Assembly (NCBI GenBank): GCA_013176395.1
Contig: JABMLP010000004.1
Location: 558,001 to 622,000, forward strand
Length of the DNA: 64,000 nt
DNA from: Venturia oleaginea
Lineage: Eukaryota > Ascomycota > Dothideomycetes > Venturiales > Venturiaceae
Direction of reading: 5' to 3'
Below are positions 1-12,396 of the stretch, in pieces. The first letter of the stretch is position 1. The number at the start of each line of letters is the position of its first letter. A model generated the notes under the pieces. That model made no database searches. It was not told where the DNA came from and worked only from the letters and a program-made list of their open reading frames with translations. A program made the position numbers and the translations under genes.

Positions 1-453
1 CTTTTTACTAATAAAAAGGCCTACGAATCTATTTAGAAGTATTGAAACTCCTGGCGAAATCTGTTCTCGGTATTTCCAGGAACTAAACGCTATCGGACTT
101 TGGTCGGGTATGTGATATTTATTCCATCCCTATGTACTTAAGCGCGGCGAAAGTCGGATACGATGTGAACGCCGACCATTGGTAGCCTGACCACAATTAT
201 GTCGCATATCAGCCATCATGCCTAGTGGAGTCTTCCTGGCACCCGCTCTTCGTCGGCTGCGCGCGTATCTGCCTCAATGCAACCAATCGGCTCTCGCTAC
301 TATCTTCGCAATGTGATCTCGAAGAACCGACAGTGAGGTGAAGGTCATGAGCGTGGCTGTTCACAGGCCACAACACCCACAATCATATTGGACTTCTTCA
401 ATGGTTCTTTTCAACTCAGCCAGACCCTTAACACCATTGACTTATCGTTAGAA
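1..453. other. Left-edge spacer
   Basis: No coding region is supported here. Short ATG-initiated frames at 219 and 347 close quickly and are not in the frame of the downstream gene. The stretch presumably holds the promoter and 5' UTR of the gene at 454. Confidence 0.5.
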
Positions 454-2615
454 ATGGGAATCATCAGCAAACCGACATTTGACTTCAGCGATTCCTCAGC
501 CTCCTCCCACAGAATCGTTCATCGCTACCTCTTTGATGCCAGCGAGTATGTGTCCGCAGAGATTCGCGACGCCATTTTTGACTCATATAACGACCTTCAC
601 TATACAATGCAGATTGAAGAGAGGGAAGCGTTACCCGGAAATGCAGAGAAACCTTCCGAATCTTATCCTGACAACTTTATTGCAGACTGTGTTCCCGGTC
701 CCTTGGGCAGAGAGCCTGTCCAATTCAATGTCAGTCACCCTAACAGCCTGAGCTCGAGACACAGTACTGTCAGCGAACTCAGATCACTAAGGGCTCACTC
801 CGCGAGCTCGCAGTGTTCGCTTGGCGGCAAGATTTCCAGCGGTGTGAAGAAAAATGACTCAGTGATTGACCCAGATTCACCTCTGCCATCGAAGCGCTTG
901 AGTGCCGCCTCCAACTCTCCTGGTTTACCTCTGAGATACAGCTTTTCTGCAATCGACTCTGAGGGGGATATATCAACGGTACCGGCCGAGCATCCGAGGC
1001 TCTTGGGTTGTGCTGGTAGAGTCGATCTTGTAATGCAGTTCGATGGAGCCGCTGATGATGGTGGTCCTGCAAGCAAGCGACAGTATCCAACCTGGCTCAC
1101 CGCAAAGGCATTGACGCCGACATCGATCAAACGGCGAATACTTCCGAGCAGGAACGGCAGAGAAGACCTCGGCATGCAGATGGATAGTGCTACAGACGAT
1201 GGCGACTCCGGCGACTGGAGACATCCCGAAAATGCGTGGTTATACACGCACTCTGTAGCGTCCGCATCCGTCGTGAACCCCAAAAATGAGGTTATTCAGG
1301 ATGACCGCCAAATGAGCCACGACAGACGCCAGCACGAAGAAGAACGAGATGTATACAGCAAATTGAACATTGCCCGCCCACAAAGTCAGGCACCTTCAGC
1401 TGCAACAACAATCTTTGCTGAAGATGAATCAATCTATCGCGGCCAAGAAGGACCTCTTGGACGCCGACCTCGACGAGGGCATGATAACGACTCGCACTAT
1501 GAAGAAGATGTCGATGCTCCCGATCCTGTTGAGACTCCGCCTCTCCCACCTTTACCGCTATCCGCATTCCTTGCTCAAGAGGAGTCCCTCCGACGAGGCC
1601 TTAATAATGATCCACACTCTGAATCGGATTTGGGCGGTCTTGACCATGCTCCAACTTCGCCTCTCCCAACCCTCCCGCCATCTGCATCCGATGATGGGAA
1701 AAATAAGGGAACCCGAGCCTGGGATTTAGAAATAAAAGCACGTCAGAACGCAGCACGAGAAGCACAAGAGAACTTGCTCGAGATGCAGACCATAAGGCAG
1801 AATCATTCAGCATCAGATTTTGGCCAGAAAGGAGAAGTTTATGACGAGACGCGTTCATTCTACGAACCGCCACCGCCATCACCGACACTGATCAATGAAC
1901 CACGCCAGGTTAATTACACGTCGAGGACTGAACAGATAGTAGGACGTGTAAAGCCCATCTCGCCACCGTTTTCGCTCGCGCAAACTAGCTCTCATAGCGG
2001 ACAAGTCTCATCGCTTCTATATTCTCAAAAGCATGATGATGATATCCATACACCACTAGTAATATCGCCCCGGTTTGACAGACCAGGAACTGCCATGTGG
2101 CAGATGCCAACAGTGATCAATTCTAAGTATGGGCCAAATTACTCTTCTCATGGATATGGTGGACCAGACACTACACCCTCCACAACAGTCGTTGATTACA
2201 GGCCTCAACCAATGCACTTACTGGAAAATCAGCCCTTCACTCGCCCTCGTCCTGACCCCGGCCCTCGCCGTGATTCCAACGATTCCAGCCACGGTCTCAA
2301 ATACAACGATCGCCTGCCCAAGATGAGAATGTCGATGTTGAATCGATTCTTGGTGGTGAGTGGCTATTACCCAGCCTATTTATAACTGCACAGCCATCAT
2401 CTAACATGGAGTCGTAGAGATTATTAGGCCATCCGACTCATGCCGAAAGTGTGGAAATTTGGAACAAGATTCAAGAGCGCTTGGATAGTGGGGAGCTGAA
2501 ATGGATTGAATTTCGTTCTGCTTTCGAAGATGATGGACCAATTTCGAGATCGGGACGGTTGAGAGAGAACACTATTGGCAGTATAAGGAGGAGGTCTGGA
2601 TCGAGGACGGCATGA
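454..2615 (+). CDS. Hypothetical Ser/Pro-rich protein, two exons
   Basis: Two exons fit: 454-2355 and 2418-2615, separated by a 62-nt intron (GTGAGT donor, TAG acceptor) that keeps the frame. The start is the first in-frame ATG (454). The frame stays open further upstream only without an ATG, so a 5' exon cannot be excluded. The product is about 699 residues, mostly low-complexity, charged and proline-rich, and looks disordered. Two internal duplications are visible: an M-Q-h-D-x-A-x-D-D-G block near residues 188 and 248, and a proline-rich PPLPPLP-like block repeated around residues 370 and 410. The C-terminal exon encodes a compact segment (L-x-H-P-T-H-A-E-S-V-E-I-W-N-K-I) that looks more ordered and conserved than the rest. 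I do not recognise the family. The large uninterrupted frame and the clean intron argue that it is a real gene. Confidence 0.6.
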
Positions 2616-3150
2616 ACACTGCGCTGATTTCAGGAATTTACAATGAGTTAGTCGATGTGAATAAATTGGATGGCTTTGGTGGTTTATGCTGGCCTGGTAT
2701 CTGATGTTCTTGCATTCTGTATAGAGAGGAGTTTTTGGGCCAGGGCATGAGTTTGGTCGTCGGCCTTATTGATCGAGCGGAATAAGGGGCTGTTCGGTTC
2801 GGATTTGAATCTGCAGTCCTAGAGAGGTTTTTGGTGTAGGGATATTGCCCGAAGCGTAATTTTGGGATTAGGGCCCAATTTAGCAGATTATCAAGCGTTC
2901 TGTTCGTTTCAATGTACCCAAATATCCCGCGGTGAACCTTCGCATACCTGCCTCCGTAGATTCCTCCTGCTCCTCTCTCTTCTCTCTCTCCCGACGCGCT
3001 AGGCGGCCTTTATCGCTTTCTAAAGCCTCCAGTAATAATAGCTGCCAGAGAGGGCTAGAGGAAGATAACGAGTTTAAGTAGCAGGTTACGATTAACGATA
3101 GTAGTTACTTTAGTAGAGCTTCTAGAATCTATAGAATTTGGTAGTGGAAG

Positions 3151-3275
3151 GGGTCAACCTCAGAGGTATTTCGCAAGTGAGGGAAGACAGCTTATATTTC
3201 AAGTATCTAAGTACAGAGAAGAAAGTGTAAGTGGAGGAAGGACGACTAGTATATATGTCCTCCGTATAAGAAAAA
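3151..3275 (-). mobile_element. Diverged solo-LTR remnant (Gypsy-type)
   Basis: Read on the minus strand, this stretch matches the R/U5 half of the LTR at 44809-45119. It includes the shared core CTTTCTTCTCTGTACTTAGA and the following CTCACTTGCGAAA. Substitutions and small indels are scattered along the rest. No internal retrotransposon sequence lies beside it, so it is best read as an old solo LTR or fragment of the same or a sister family. The U3 end cannot be placed confidently. Confidence 0.65.
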
Positions 3276-3444
3276 AGGACATGCTGTTCAGAGAAGTATG
3301 GAAAGGAATAGAAATACATGTGAAACAATCCTCAAACAATCCCTGCTAGGCGCACGTGAAAGACTACCAGGAAACTACCAGGTAGTGCTAAGAATTCATC
3401 CAGGATAAGTTGAGAAAGGATCTATCCTTTGACAGGTAGGTTTC

Positions 3445-3472
3445 TAAGCAGGAGGGACCCCCCTCCTGCTTA
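3445..3472. repeat. Perfect 12-bp inverted repeat (hairpin)
   Basis: TAAGCAGGAGGG (3445-3456) and its exact reverse complement (3461-3472) are separated by a 4-nt loop. It lies 170 bp from the LTR remnant and may be a terminal or subterminal structure of a decayed element. No function is implied by position. Confidence 0.6.
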
Positions 3473-3877
3473 AGAACCTGCTATAGAAGCTATTTTTAGT
3501 ATATAAATAACGTTACGAACCTATAAAACGTCCTCTTTATTGCCTTTATACTGTATACTAATTAGAGTCTACCAGATTCCTTATCTTGAAGCGAACGAAA
3601 CGATTTTTACGCCAAATTAGCCTTTAATCTGCAGGTTTGGCCGAACAGTACGTCAAAAAGCCTCAGATTAGGCCCTGGCAGCCATATTAAACATGATCCA
3701 GAACAGGACTGCAAGATATCAATTGGTTTTTTGATCAATCAAATAGTACTATAGTTTTCACCGATCGATCACGTGTGTCTAAAAGAGGATAACAAATTCG
3801 CGACCCGCAGCCCCATCATTCTCCCATCATCAACCGTTATTATCACATCATGCGATAGACCTCACGAAGTCTTTATC

Positions 3878-4720
3878 ATGTCCCTTCAAAACGTCTGGCA
3901 CTCGCGTAAGGTAGCAGACAACGCCTCCAAGTCTTGCTGGATATGCTTCAAGCCCACAAGCACTGTGCTAATTACCCCTGATAATAAAGTAAGAATGCAC
4001 AAGAGGCTATTACGATCAAACGCTCATCAACCAGGATTTTTTCTACATATGCACTGGCCATCTCAAAGATCGTGGTTTCTGTACGCCGGATGCGGATGAG
4101 GCGGCCGCTTTTGCCGAGAGGGCAAAGAAAGCGGAGATGGACAAGGAGATTGAGGAGGTGAAGAAGGAGTATGCGGAGAGAATGAGGAAGAAGATGGAGA
4201 GAAGGAAGGAGAAAGATAAAGAAAAGGGTAAGGATAAGGGGAAAGATAAGGAGGAGACGAAGAAGGACGAAGAAGAGGATAAGAAGGACGAGGCAGAGAA
4301 GGAGGCAAAGGTGAGACTTGGCTCGATATATGCTTTAGAGCTGGACTAAAGGAATTCATAGATCAAATCTCTAGACAAGAAGGAAGAGCCGAAGGCGGAC
4401 GATGGTCCTAGGATCTTCACTCTGCACAAGTAAGTTTACGCGCTTCCACATTTGCCTGCCTCGCACATGGTAGCCTGTCCATCTGTTCGATATTTCTCTC
4501 GATCGACAAATAACAGGGACGCCCTATTGATCCAGCACTGACACAAGACTCTAACGCCAAGATACCGAAACCTACTCATCACGCACTGACTTCATGCAAT
4601 AGAAACTTCTACCAACAGCGCCTCGATCGAATTAAGAACGCAGAATTGGCCAAGAGAAATAGAGAGAGGCTAAAGAACCCGACGACCTTCCCTTCAGTAC
4701 CTACTGGCAACCTTCCATAG
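3878..4720 (+). CDS. VFA1: VPS4-associated protein 1-like (VFA1)
   Basis: Four exons join in frame: 3878-3988, 4035-4310, 4362-4429 and 4603-4720 (190 aa; introns of 46, 51 and 173 nt). The N-terminus has the family layout: a short N-terminal segment with C-W-I-C-F-K-P, then D-F-F-Y-I-C-T-G-H-L-x-D-R-G-F-C, whose paired cysteines plausibly bind zinc. A long, almost purely Lys/Glu/Asp coiled-coil linker follows (residues about 65-130), and then a conserved C-terminal motif, N-F-Y-Q-x-R-L near residue 154. In budding yeast Vfa1 binds the AAA-ATPase Vps4 at endosomes and stimulates it in ESCRT-III disassembly, so an endosomal sorting role is inferred by family. The gene is convergent with YVH1 downstream. 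The assignment rests on the domain pattern, and exon joins are from splice signals only. Confidence 0.85.
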
Positions 4721-5680
4721 GGCTCACCGGGTACATCGCGTCAAGGTGCATGATACGTACAAATTTAACGAATCGCCTATTCATGCATATACGCTTGAAT
4801 ACCCTTTGCGGGGTCTATCCAGACCAAGTACTCGCCAATTGTTCGTCTGTGAGCTTGAAATCATGCAGTCAGCGTCAGCATTATCCATATCCAAATATCT
4901 AGTATACAGAAGCCAAGACTCATGGACATCACCACCATTCCCTCAAAATACGCATAAGAAAATACAGGCAAACAATTCTCGATCTTCACAATCTCGCTCG
5001 TCATCCACCCCGCAGCATCTCCAAATAAGGTTCTGACAATGACACAAACACACCACCTATCTGGCCGCTCCCGTGGCGGGCGGCAAAACAGCATGAGACA
5101 TGTCATGTCAGACTGCCTGCCTGCCTCACATCGTGCATCGCCTCCCAAACTCAAAGCCAAGTATCAGCCTTCGCCTTCGCCTTACGCTGCCCTACATACC
5201 CACCAGACTTCAGCATGGACATCAGAACGAACCACTAAATAGGCTATAGATTTCAGCAATCAAGACATGCCAAGAAACACTATTTTTCCACGCAATGCGA
5301 CTATAGCGCTACATACGAGCGCCTCACGCGCCATGTGTGTCAGGTTTCGGTTGATCGGAGTGCGGATTGCGGAGTGCGGGTTACAGTCAATGCGACGGAG
5401 GCCTTGCAGATATTCAGTGATAAATGAGTGTAATATGGTGTTGAATAGTAAGGCTAATGTTGTAGCGTGACGGGACGCTTGTGTTTTCGATCTCCGAATC
5501 GAGATTGAGGTTTAGTTGATGTGGAGAGAGTCACGAGGGAGTCAGCCTTGACATGGTGCGAGTGATCGTTGCACTACACTAGGAGGTGGGTGATGCTGAC
5601 TGGTTGTACACATTCATCCCGCCATCGACCTAATAGCATAGCGTAGCATAGCGTAGCATATCCATTCCCATCCACTGCAA
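4721..5680. other. Convergent intergenic spacer VFA1/YVH1
   Basis: Tail-to-tail spacer that should hold both 3' UTRs. A short tandem repeat of GCGTAGCATA lies at about 5635-5660, just beyond the YVH1 stop. No gene or RNA is supported. Confidence 0.5.
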
Positions 5681-7522
5681 CTACAGCAAACCCCTCCCCT
5701 GCGCACTCGTAGCCGGCATCCCCACACCAGGTACTTTCCTCACGCCTCCCTCTCCCGGCGTCCTCACCCTCACCTCATCCACCTTCCCCTTTGCCAGCGT
5801 GATTGCAGGTATCACCCACGACCCACAACTGCATCTCATACCCTGCCACGCATACTTACCCACATTGGATTTGCACTTTGGACATTCGAGACGTCCTTCC
5901 ACTTTTCCCTGTTCCAGCTCCGGACGCATCCAGGAGAGTGGGTCGAGGAAGAGGTGGGCGCAGGTTAGGGCTTCTGGGAAGGGTTTATTGTGGGGGAGTT
6001 GGGCATGGGGGATTAGGAATTGGGATTTTGCTAGGGTGCGCCTGTGTTGTTTGTTAGTTCATTTCAATGACTTGTACACTCTATCTCGCCTGTGCTCATC
6101 ATGTTTCACAAGAGAAAGCTCCTCTTCGAAAACATGACAAAGCAAAGGCAAAAGGAGAATCTGGACGACGGTAAGTGTGTTATTTGGGGTCGACTTACCG
6201 ACACTTTTTGCATTTGAATTCTGCATCTGCAAATTTCCCTTCCTCGTCTGGCTTGATGTGTTCATCTTCAAAACGAATCTTGTCTGCGTCCGGCGCCATG
6301 CCACATTCGCTACTTAACTGCACCTCTCGTTGGTACATCCATCGTTGATAGACAGGTGATTCCTCGACATTGACAGGCGTTTGCATTTGATGGTACATCT
6401 CGAGCTGTTGCATGAAGCCATCGTTGGGCTCGACAATGGGTCTACATTGCTTGACCTGTGCAAGGGCCTCTTGCGGGGAGACGTGGTATTTCGACATCAA
6501 GAAAGCAATCACACAGGTAGCGGACCGAGACTTGCCCATGGCGCTGTATTCGTCATCATGTCAGTGAATCTTCCAAAAGAAAATTATTTCAATACTGAAT
6601 ATGCCGCACTTTGAGAAACAGCAGGGTTGAATTGAGAGATTTGAAAACATGGTAAAGGAAGGAGATGATAGGTAAAATTTTCCAAGGGCCGCATGTGACT
6701 TGGAGGCTGCGGGTCGTCGAGCGCAACATTTCAATCAGTAATAATGTGACAAGGTGGAGGCATCAAGCAACACATCCCGCCCTGAGGCTGGCTTGGCGCG
6801 AAGCTTGGGACAATGCAACGTCAGCCTTGGAGCAGCCAAGGCTTTGTGAGGTAGCACAAGGTCCCAGCCGAGCCTGCTCTGTTGCCAAGGGTGAAGGGAG
6901 GGATGAAGATGAAGCCGCAGCCGAGCCATTAAATGTATAAACACCTCGCCCCATTGATGATGCCCAAGTCGAGACCAGAATTGATGGATTTCTGGCAATT
7001 TGGAAGTGATTGTGCCAGAAATCTATCAATGTCGATCTTGAACTGCGGGAAGTTACCATAAGAAGCACCCTCTCCAGCCAAGTGGGAGGATTGAATTGAA
7101 GGCATCCGTGTGAGGCGGAGAAGAGAGAGTTGCGGTGAGACTGGCCGAATTATGGAGCAAAATACTAGTTGTAAGGAACAATGCTTACCAATGAACTAGA
7201 ACGCCTCCACCGCCATCGAGCCCCTCCTGAATGAAAGTATTTGTGGCGGTGAAGTATTGCAGCAGATTTTCATCTTCCACGTCGTCAACTTCCACAAGGA
7301 GCTGCTTGTATGGACTGACCAGTGCCTTATCTATGGGCAGACGATGCACAGAGAGCACGTGCGTTATATTTGCTTCCTCGAGCTGCTGTTTGCGCTTTAA
7401 ACTGTATATTCTGGTAAGGCCATCAGCGTTAATACATCACGGCTAACTCTAAGCAGGCACGCGGGAACGTACCCTCCGATGTAGAGCTTCAGCTCTCCAG
7501 GAATCTTGTCAATGAGAGACAT
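5681..7522 (-). CDS. YVH1: Dual-specificity phosphatase with zinc tail, YVH1
   Basis: Four exons on the minus strand join in frame: 7473-7522, 7189-7410, 6199-6543 and 5681-6041 (325 aa). The start was chosen because it gives the family opening, with L-Y-I-G-G spliced to I-Y-S-L. The catalytic P-loop H-C-A-M-G-K-S-R-S is complete, with Cys91 formed across an intron. The C-terminus carries the zinc-binding half (F-K-C-K-K-C-R-R-T-L-A, S-W-M-R-P-E-L, C-P-K-C and C-S-C-G-S-W). Yvh1 proteins release Mrt4 from pre-60S ribosomes through the zinc domain, while the phosphatase activity is largely dispensable for that role. The intron between exons 2 and 3 is 645 nt, far longer than others in the window. 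All catalytic and zinc residues look intact. Confidence 0.92.
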
Positions 7523-9928
7523 CCTGTTCGTGTACGGAGGATACCGTGCAGAGAGCTGGGGCTGAAGGTTTTCTGATGATGGTGCGCTGGAGGTTTGCAA
7601 ATGGATGAGCCGAGACCGTCGTTCCAGCTTCGATGAAGCGCCGAATTGAGGCCTCAAAGTGCGCGTCCTGGTCTTGGCTGTGGAGATGGCGAAGATCCTG
7701 CGACCGAAGACCGATGTTGACTGGCTGAGCGTCTTCGGTCTAGAATGCAAATACTCGGACATATTTTGCCGCTGGTACTGGTACCATACGGCTGCCTGTC
7801 AGGACGAGGTTACTCCTATTTGGGTGAGGAGAGTTGCGCCACACCCCAAACAGGCATGGAGCAAGAAATGTCATCCGTCATCGGTCCCTTTCTTAGACAG
7901 GCTACTACTCGATTTTGATAATTCATGCGGACATGGCATCGGATATGTCTTCTTTTGCTCTTGCCCATGCGCTTTGAAACAGCGTTACTACGCGACTGCG
8001 GGAATAAGACCAATCAACCAGCCCAGCCTCAAGCCTTTGTGCTCGCCTGCGGCATTGCTCTACTATTGTGTCGGTCAAGTTGGCAAATTGCGGAGAGCGC
8101 TAACATCATAGGGCACTGTGCGCAAGGAAACGCAACTTATGCGATGGAAAGCGCTTGCTGATATTATCGTTCCAGGTGTGCGGATTTCAGAGGGCATGGA
8201 TTCATCGCGCCGTCTAAAATAGATCAAAGTTACTACATCCGTCTGCTTCAATTACGAGCGTCACGCAGATATTGGCAGCAACATCAAACCATTAACATTC
8301 ATGCTGCCGAGGCTGAAAATCTCACGATGCTATATAAAAGCTGTACGATATGCTGACGAGGTGAATCCAGGGAGCGCGCTATGACTCCCGTCGAGTTATA
8401 TTTGCACTAAACGGGTTTGAGATTAGCGGGGCCGTAGGGCTGATTGTACCCTCTCACCAAGAATTATTCTACGAGGCCTTGTGTTACCATCTGTTGTATC
8501 GTACAGGGGACAGCTGACAGAGGTTCGCACGAGGACATGATTGATAGAAACACTCGCGCGCCAGTTCCCTTTGAAATGATAGGACAACCAGAGATTCGAC
8601 GCGCGTCCGCTGTCTCTTCTCTACACCAGCATTTTCAACTATTGAACAATCATCAGGTCGGATCCTTCCTTTCCGAAGACGCTCCGCGGCAGCAGATTCC
8701 ACGGGGCCTTGCCGAGTACGACGTACACAGTATAGTACTTGGATGGCGACGGGTAAGGTTTAGCCTGAGATGATCCCATGTCTGTGGTATGGTATTGCCC
8801 TCGGCCTTTCGTGCGAGGCTTGTGCTTTTGCGCTATCTCATGATAAAGCATCAAAAAGGTGTTGAGGTAAACGCGGCAGTGATGGAGGGGGAAGAGAGGC
8901 GTTCTGCCCGAGATTAATACTTTGTCAACATGTTCGGCGACAGGTCTACCCAGCACAAACGGTGAAGATCCTGTCACTACTCACTACGTATCTGAGAGAT
9001 GTTTCGTTTGGCTGCCTTGCCAGACTAAAGTAGTGCTTCCCTAGTCTCTGGCTGCAACTAGGCAAGCCCTACGATGGGAGCCTCGTCCGTTACATTGTTT
9101 ACACACCACGCACACCCATTTTCTTTCTCGACCAGCATTCGATCCTACTCGCTACAGCTTTGGAAGCTCCTCAACCCCTGCTCTCAGCACCGTTTCCTAC
9201 TGCACAAGGCAGGCATATGGTCTTGGCATACAGGAGCCAACACCTCTAAGCTTCCTCGGGTCGGTGGACGTTTCCAAGCTGATTGATATTTTGTGGGCCA
9301 CGCTCATGGTCAGGAATTTGCCGCGAGTGCTCGAATCGCCCCAATTATCTGCAGACTTCTGATGCTCGGCGGCCAACTGCTCCGCGCTCACTCGAAAATT
9401 GCCTGCCAGTCGATGGCGACGGCGATGTGCGCAGTGAGGACGACTAACCGTGTTTAGCGACGCAGAGTTCGAGTAATACCTGAGAAAGCAGGCTAGAGTG
9501 CTATTGCGCAGCCCTATCCGTCGGGTACGTCCATCTTCCTGTGTCATATTCAAAAAGTCAGGGTTTCCCTCGTCCATATCCCTCCTCTCCTCCTCATCTG
9601 ATGTCTGTTGCTAAATTCATCCCACCTACAGATCAAGGGACCAATCATCCATACCCATACCTCACCTAGCCCTCCGAGCCAGCACTAGATGAAGGTGCTC
9701 CTTTCACCGCTCTCTCCATTTTCATTCGTCTCCCTGTTTCCTACCAATGCCCTGCTAGGTCGCCGTGGCTGGCTGCACCAGAACGCGGCGTTTTCTGCGT
9801 CCCCGTCGCCACTTGGAACCTTGAATAACCAGGTGCGTACATACGACCGTGACGGCCTTCCAGCGTCGTTCAACCTCCAACCTCAGCTGGTAAACTGGTG
9901 GCAATAGACATTAATCTTAATCACAGCC
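7523..9928. other. 2.4-kb spacer without a supported gene
   Basis: Several short open frames exist on both strands (for example minus 8639-8977 and plus 7659-8111), but none has a recognisable motif or joins by splice signals. The last 300 bases are pyrimidine-rich (TCCTC runs at about 9580-9600), as expected for the promoter and leader of the zinc-finger gene at 9929. Confidence 0.45.
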
Positions 9929-12396
9929 ATGTCGCACACAAGCCCTGCTCCTACAATTCGATTATTTGGTTCGCATCCGCCGCAGTACCATGGCTCTACA
10001 CGCGCGACACATCTCCAAAGTCCGCACCCTTCCCAAAAATCGTCATCTGCCAGGCCAATGGCAATACCAAATGCCCGAGAAGACCCTCCACCACCTCTCC
10101 CTCCACCGCGCGATATATACTTGCAGGATCAAAGCCAGGATCTAGGGTGGAAATATGGAAACAGCAATGGCAGTTATGGATCCGTCAAGGAGGGCTCGAG
10201 CCTATACGGCGCCGGCCAAGGCTTTCAAGGCGACCACTACGATCGAGCTTTGCGAGATCAACGAAGAGGCAGCAGCATGTCTCATACAATGCCAATTGAT
10301 CCCGCCATGATGGAAAATCAGGATCACAGCGACGACGATCGCAACAGTAGGAAAAGACCTGCATTGGCTGGATTTAGGTAAGAGAACGAAGCCCGTTTAG
10401 AACACTTAGGCCCAAAACTGGGAATCCTCCCAATTCTCCTGCAGTCGGTCAAGCTGAGAGCAATTAATTCAAGAATGGCTGTAAATAACTTGGCCTCGTT
10501 CTTGAGTTGACACTTCAGTCGTCTGGTCGAGGACCAGAGTGCTACTTGAGCTGTTGAGACAAAGGTTGCTGAGGATACCGAGCCCGTAGGACGATTTGCG
10601 GGATGTAGTTGGCAATTTAGGTTTTGATCATTCGATTTCTGTAAAGGTCCTAGTCATATCACCCACGCTGACAATCGATTGTAGATTCCAAAGCGAAAAC
10701 CAGCTCGGTCAAAAAGCCCTGCATTCGTCCTCCCAGGCATACGACAAACAACTGTTATCAAAAATCGGTGGTCCAAACACCAAGAACGAAACCTTGAACT
10801 TCGCAAACCAACTGAGGCCATTATCAGTGCCAGACCATCGTTTTGGGTCAATGGATTCCCCGCTTGGCCGATGGCAGAGCGCGCCAAGCTCTGCGATTTC
10901 TTCAGGCTTTCGCAGTCCAGGCTTTGACAGCGGCTCGGCAGATGCGTTCCCTACACGATGGAACCCAGGACCGGGTACACCTGACGATTCAACGAGTGGC
11001 TATAGGTCACACAGAAACAGCGATGATCACGGAGTTTTCTTAGACCCTGAATTGGGAAGCATGGAGGAAAATGGCATACGTGATCTGAACATCCATGACC
11101 GAACGCCATCAGGAGGAGATGCAGACCAATTGGGCATGAAAAGTGTCGGTGTCAAAAGGCGTGCGTCTTCGCCACCACCAGACGGTCCTCTGCGTGAAGA
11201 TAGGGTGCCTGGCAGTGGCAATGACCTGTATCATCGCCGGTCAATGCAGATGCTCGCAAGCAGAAATTCTCCGATTACACGACCCAATCAACAGCCAGGG
11301 TCAATGTCATCCAGTGCATCCCTTGGGCCCCGGTCTTTTAACTCTGGCTGGAATCTATCAGTTGCCAGCAGCGCAACAAGCTACGGTGAACGCTACATCG
11401 AGCGATCACCAGGATTGTCGCCTTCGGCGGATGTGGATTACGGACCAGTTTCACCGTATGCAGCTAGCAGGGCGTTGAATTTGAACTGCAGCCCACGAAG
11501 TGTTGCAACAAAACCTCTACCCCACCACCATAAACCCTCATTACAGGACAGCAAAATGTCGACACCGACTGACAGTCAAATTCATTCACGACAGAACAGT
11601 GTGTCCAAAATACAGGGGTTTTTCGTGTGCGAATGCTGCCCGAAGAAACCCAAGAAGTTTGAAAATGCAGATGAACTACGGTAAGCCTTCCAACCAGCCC
11701 TTCCCTTCTTGAACGTGGCTGTGTGTTACCCATCTCTAGGCCTCGAGCCTGAATTATGCTTTGGTGCCCGGTCGATGATTTTGCCTCTTTCACGTTTCCC
11801 CTATGCTCATCCATTCATCCAGCAAGCAAATTCAAGTTAACACTAACTGATTCAGCATTCATGAGATGGAGAAGCAATATCAATGTGCTTATTGCCTAAA
11901 TCGTTTCAAGAACAAGAATGAGGCGGAGCGTCATCAGAACTCCCTCCATCTCAGGCGCCATTCGTGGTCCTGTGCAGCCCTCGGCGGCGTAATCGCGGCT
12001 TTCCACGAATCATCAGTTCATCCAACAACCGCCGACGTCTGCGGTTACTGCGGAGACGAATTCCCAAACCCCCCGAATTGGGATGTACGAGCCGAACACT
12101 TGAGTACTGTTCACAAATACGGCGAATGCAACCAAGCCAAAAAGTTCTATCGCGCGGATCACTTTCGCCAACATCTGAAGCATAGTCATGCAGGCACTAG
12201 CGGAAAATGGACGAACATGCTTGAGCACGCATGTATGAAGGAAGAGATGACGCCAGCAGCTTTGCCACCAAGGCAGCTAGTTCCAGCCCCCATGGGATCT
12301 TCCGGTCATCTCGTCAACCCCTCGCCAGGGCATTTCATGGGCAATGGGAATGGACCATACCCGGGCATCATCAACGAGGTTCACGAAGAGTCATGA
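9929..12396 (+). CDS. C2H2 zinc-finger protein (putative transcription factor)
   Basis: Three exons join in frame: 9929-10377, 10685-11680 and 11856-12396 (661 aa; introns of 307 and 175 nt). The N-terminal two thirds are Ser/Pro/Gly-rich and probably disordered, with P-P-P-P-L-P-P-P near residue 54. The C-terminal part holds irregular zinc fingers. The first is split by intron 2 (C-E-C-C-P ... F-x-N-A-D-E-L-R-I-H). It is followed by C-A-Y-C-x(3)-F-K-N-K-N-E-A-E-R-H-Q, then C-G-Y-C-G-x-E-F, then F-Y-R-A-D-H-F-R-Q-H-L-K-H. This arrangement, with a terminal R-x-D-H-x-x-Q-H-L finger, is common in Pezizomycotina-specific nuclear regulators, so DNA binding is inferred. The target genes are unknown. 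A hydrophilic tail (about residues 565-661) follows the fingers. Confidence 0.85.

Larger units (their letters stand above)
2616..3877. other. Repeat-derived intergenic region
   Basis: No gene is supported. The stretch contains an LTR remnant (3151-3275), a perfect 12-bp hairpin (3445-3472) and short inverted copies of CTGTTCGG at 2790-2797 and 3641-3648. The interior is rich in TA/AT steps, suggesting an old, mutated transposon composite. Confidence 0.5.

Noticed and set aside
4063..4359. 98-codon minus-strand Ser/Pro frame
   Set aside because: Antisense of the Lys/Glu-rich VFA1 exon.
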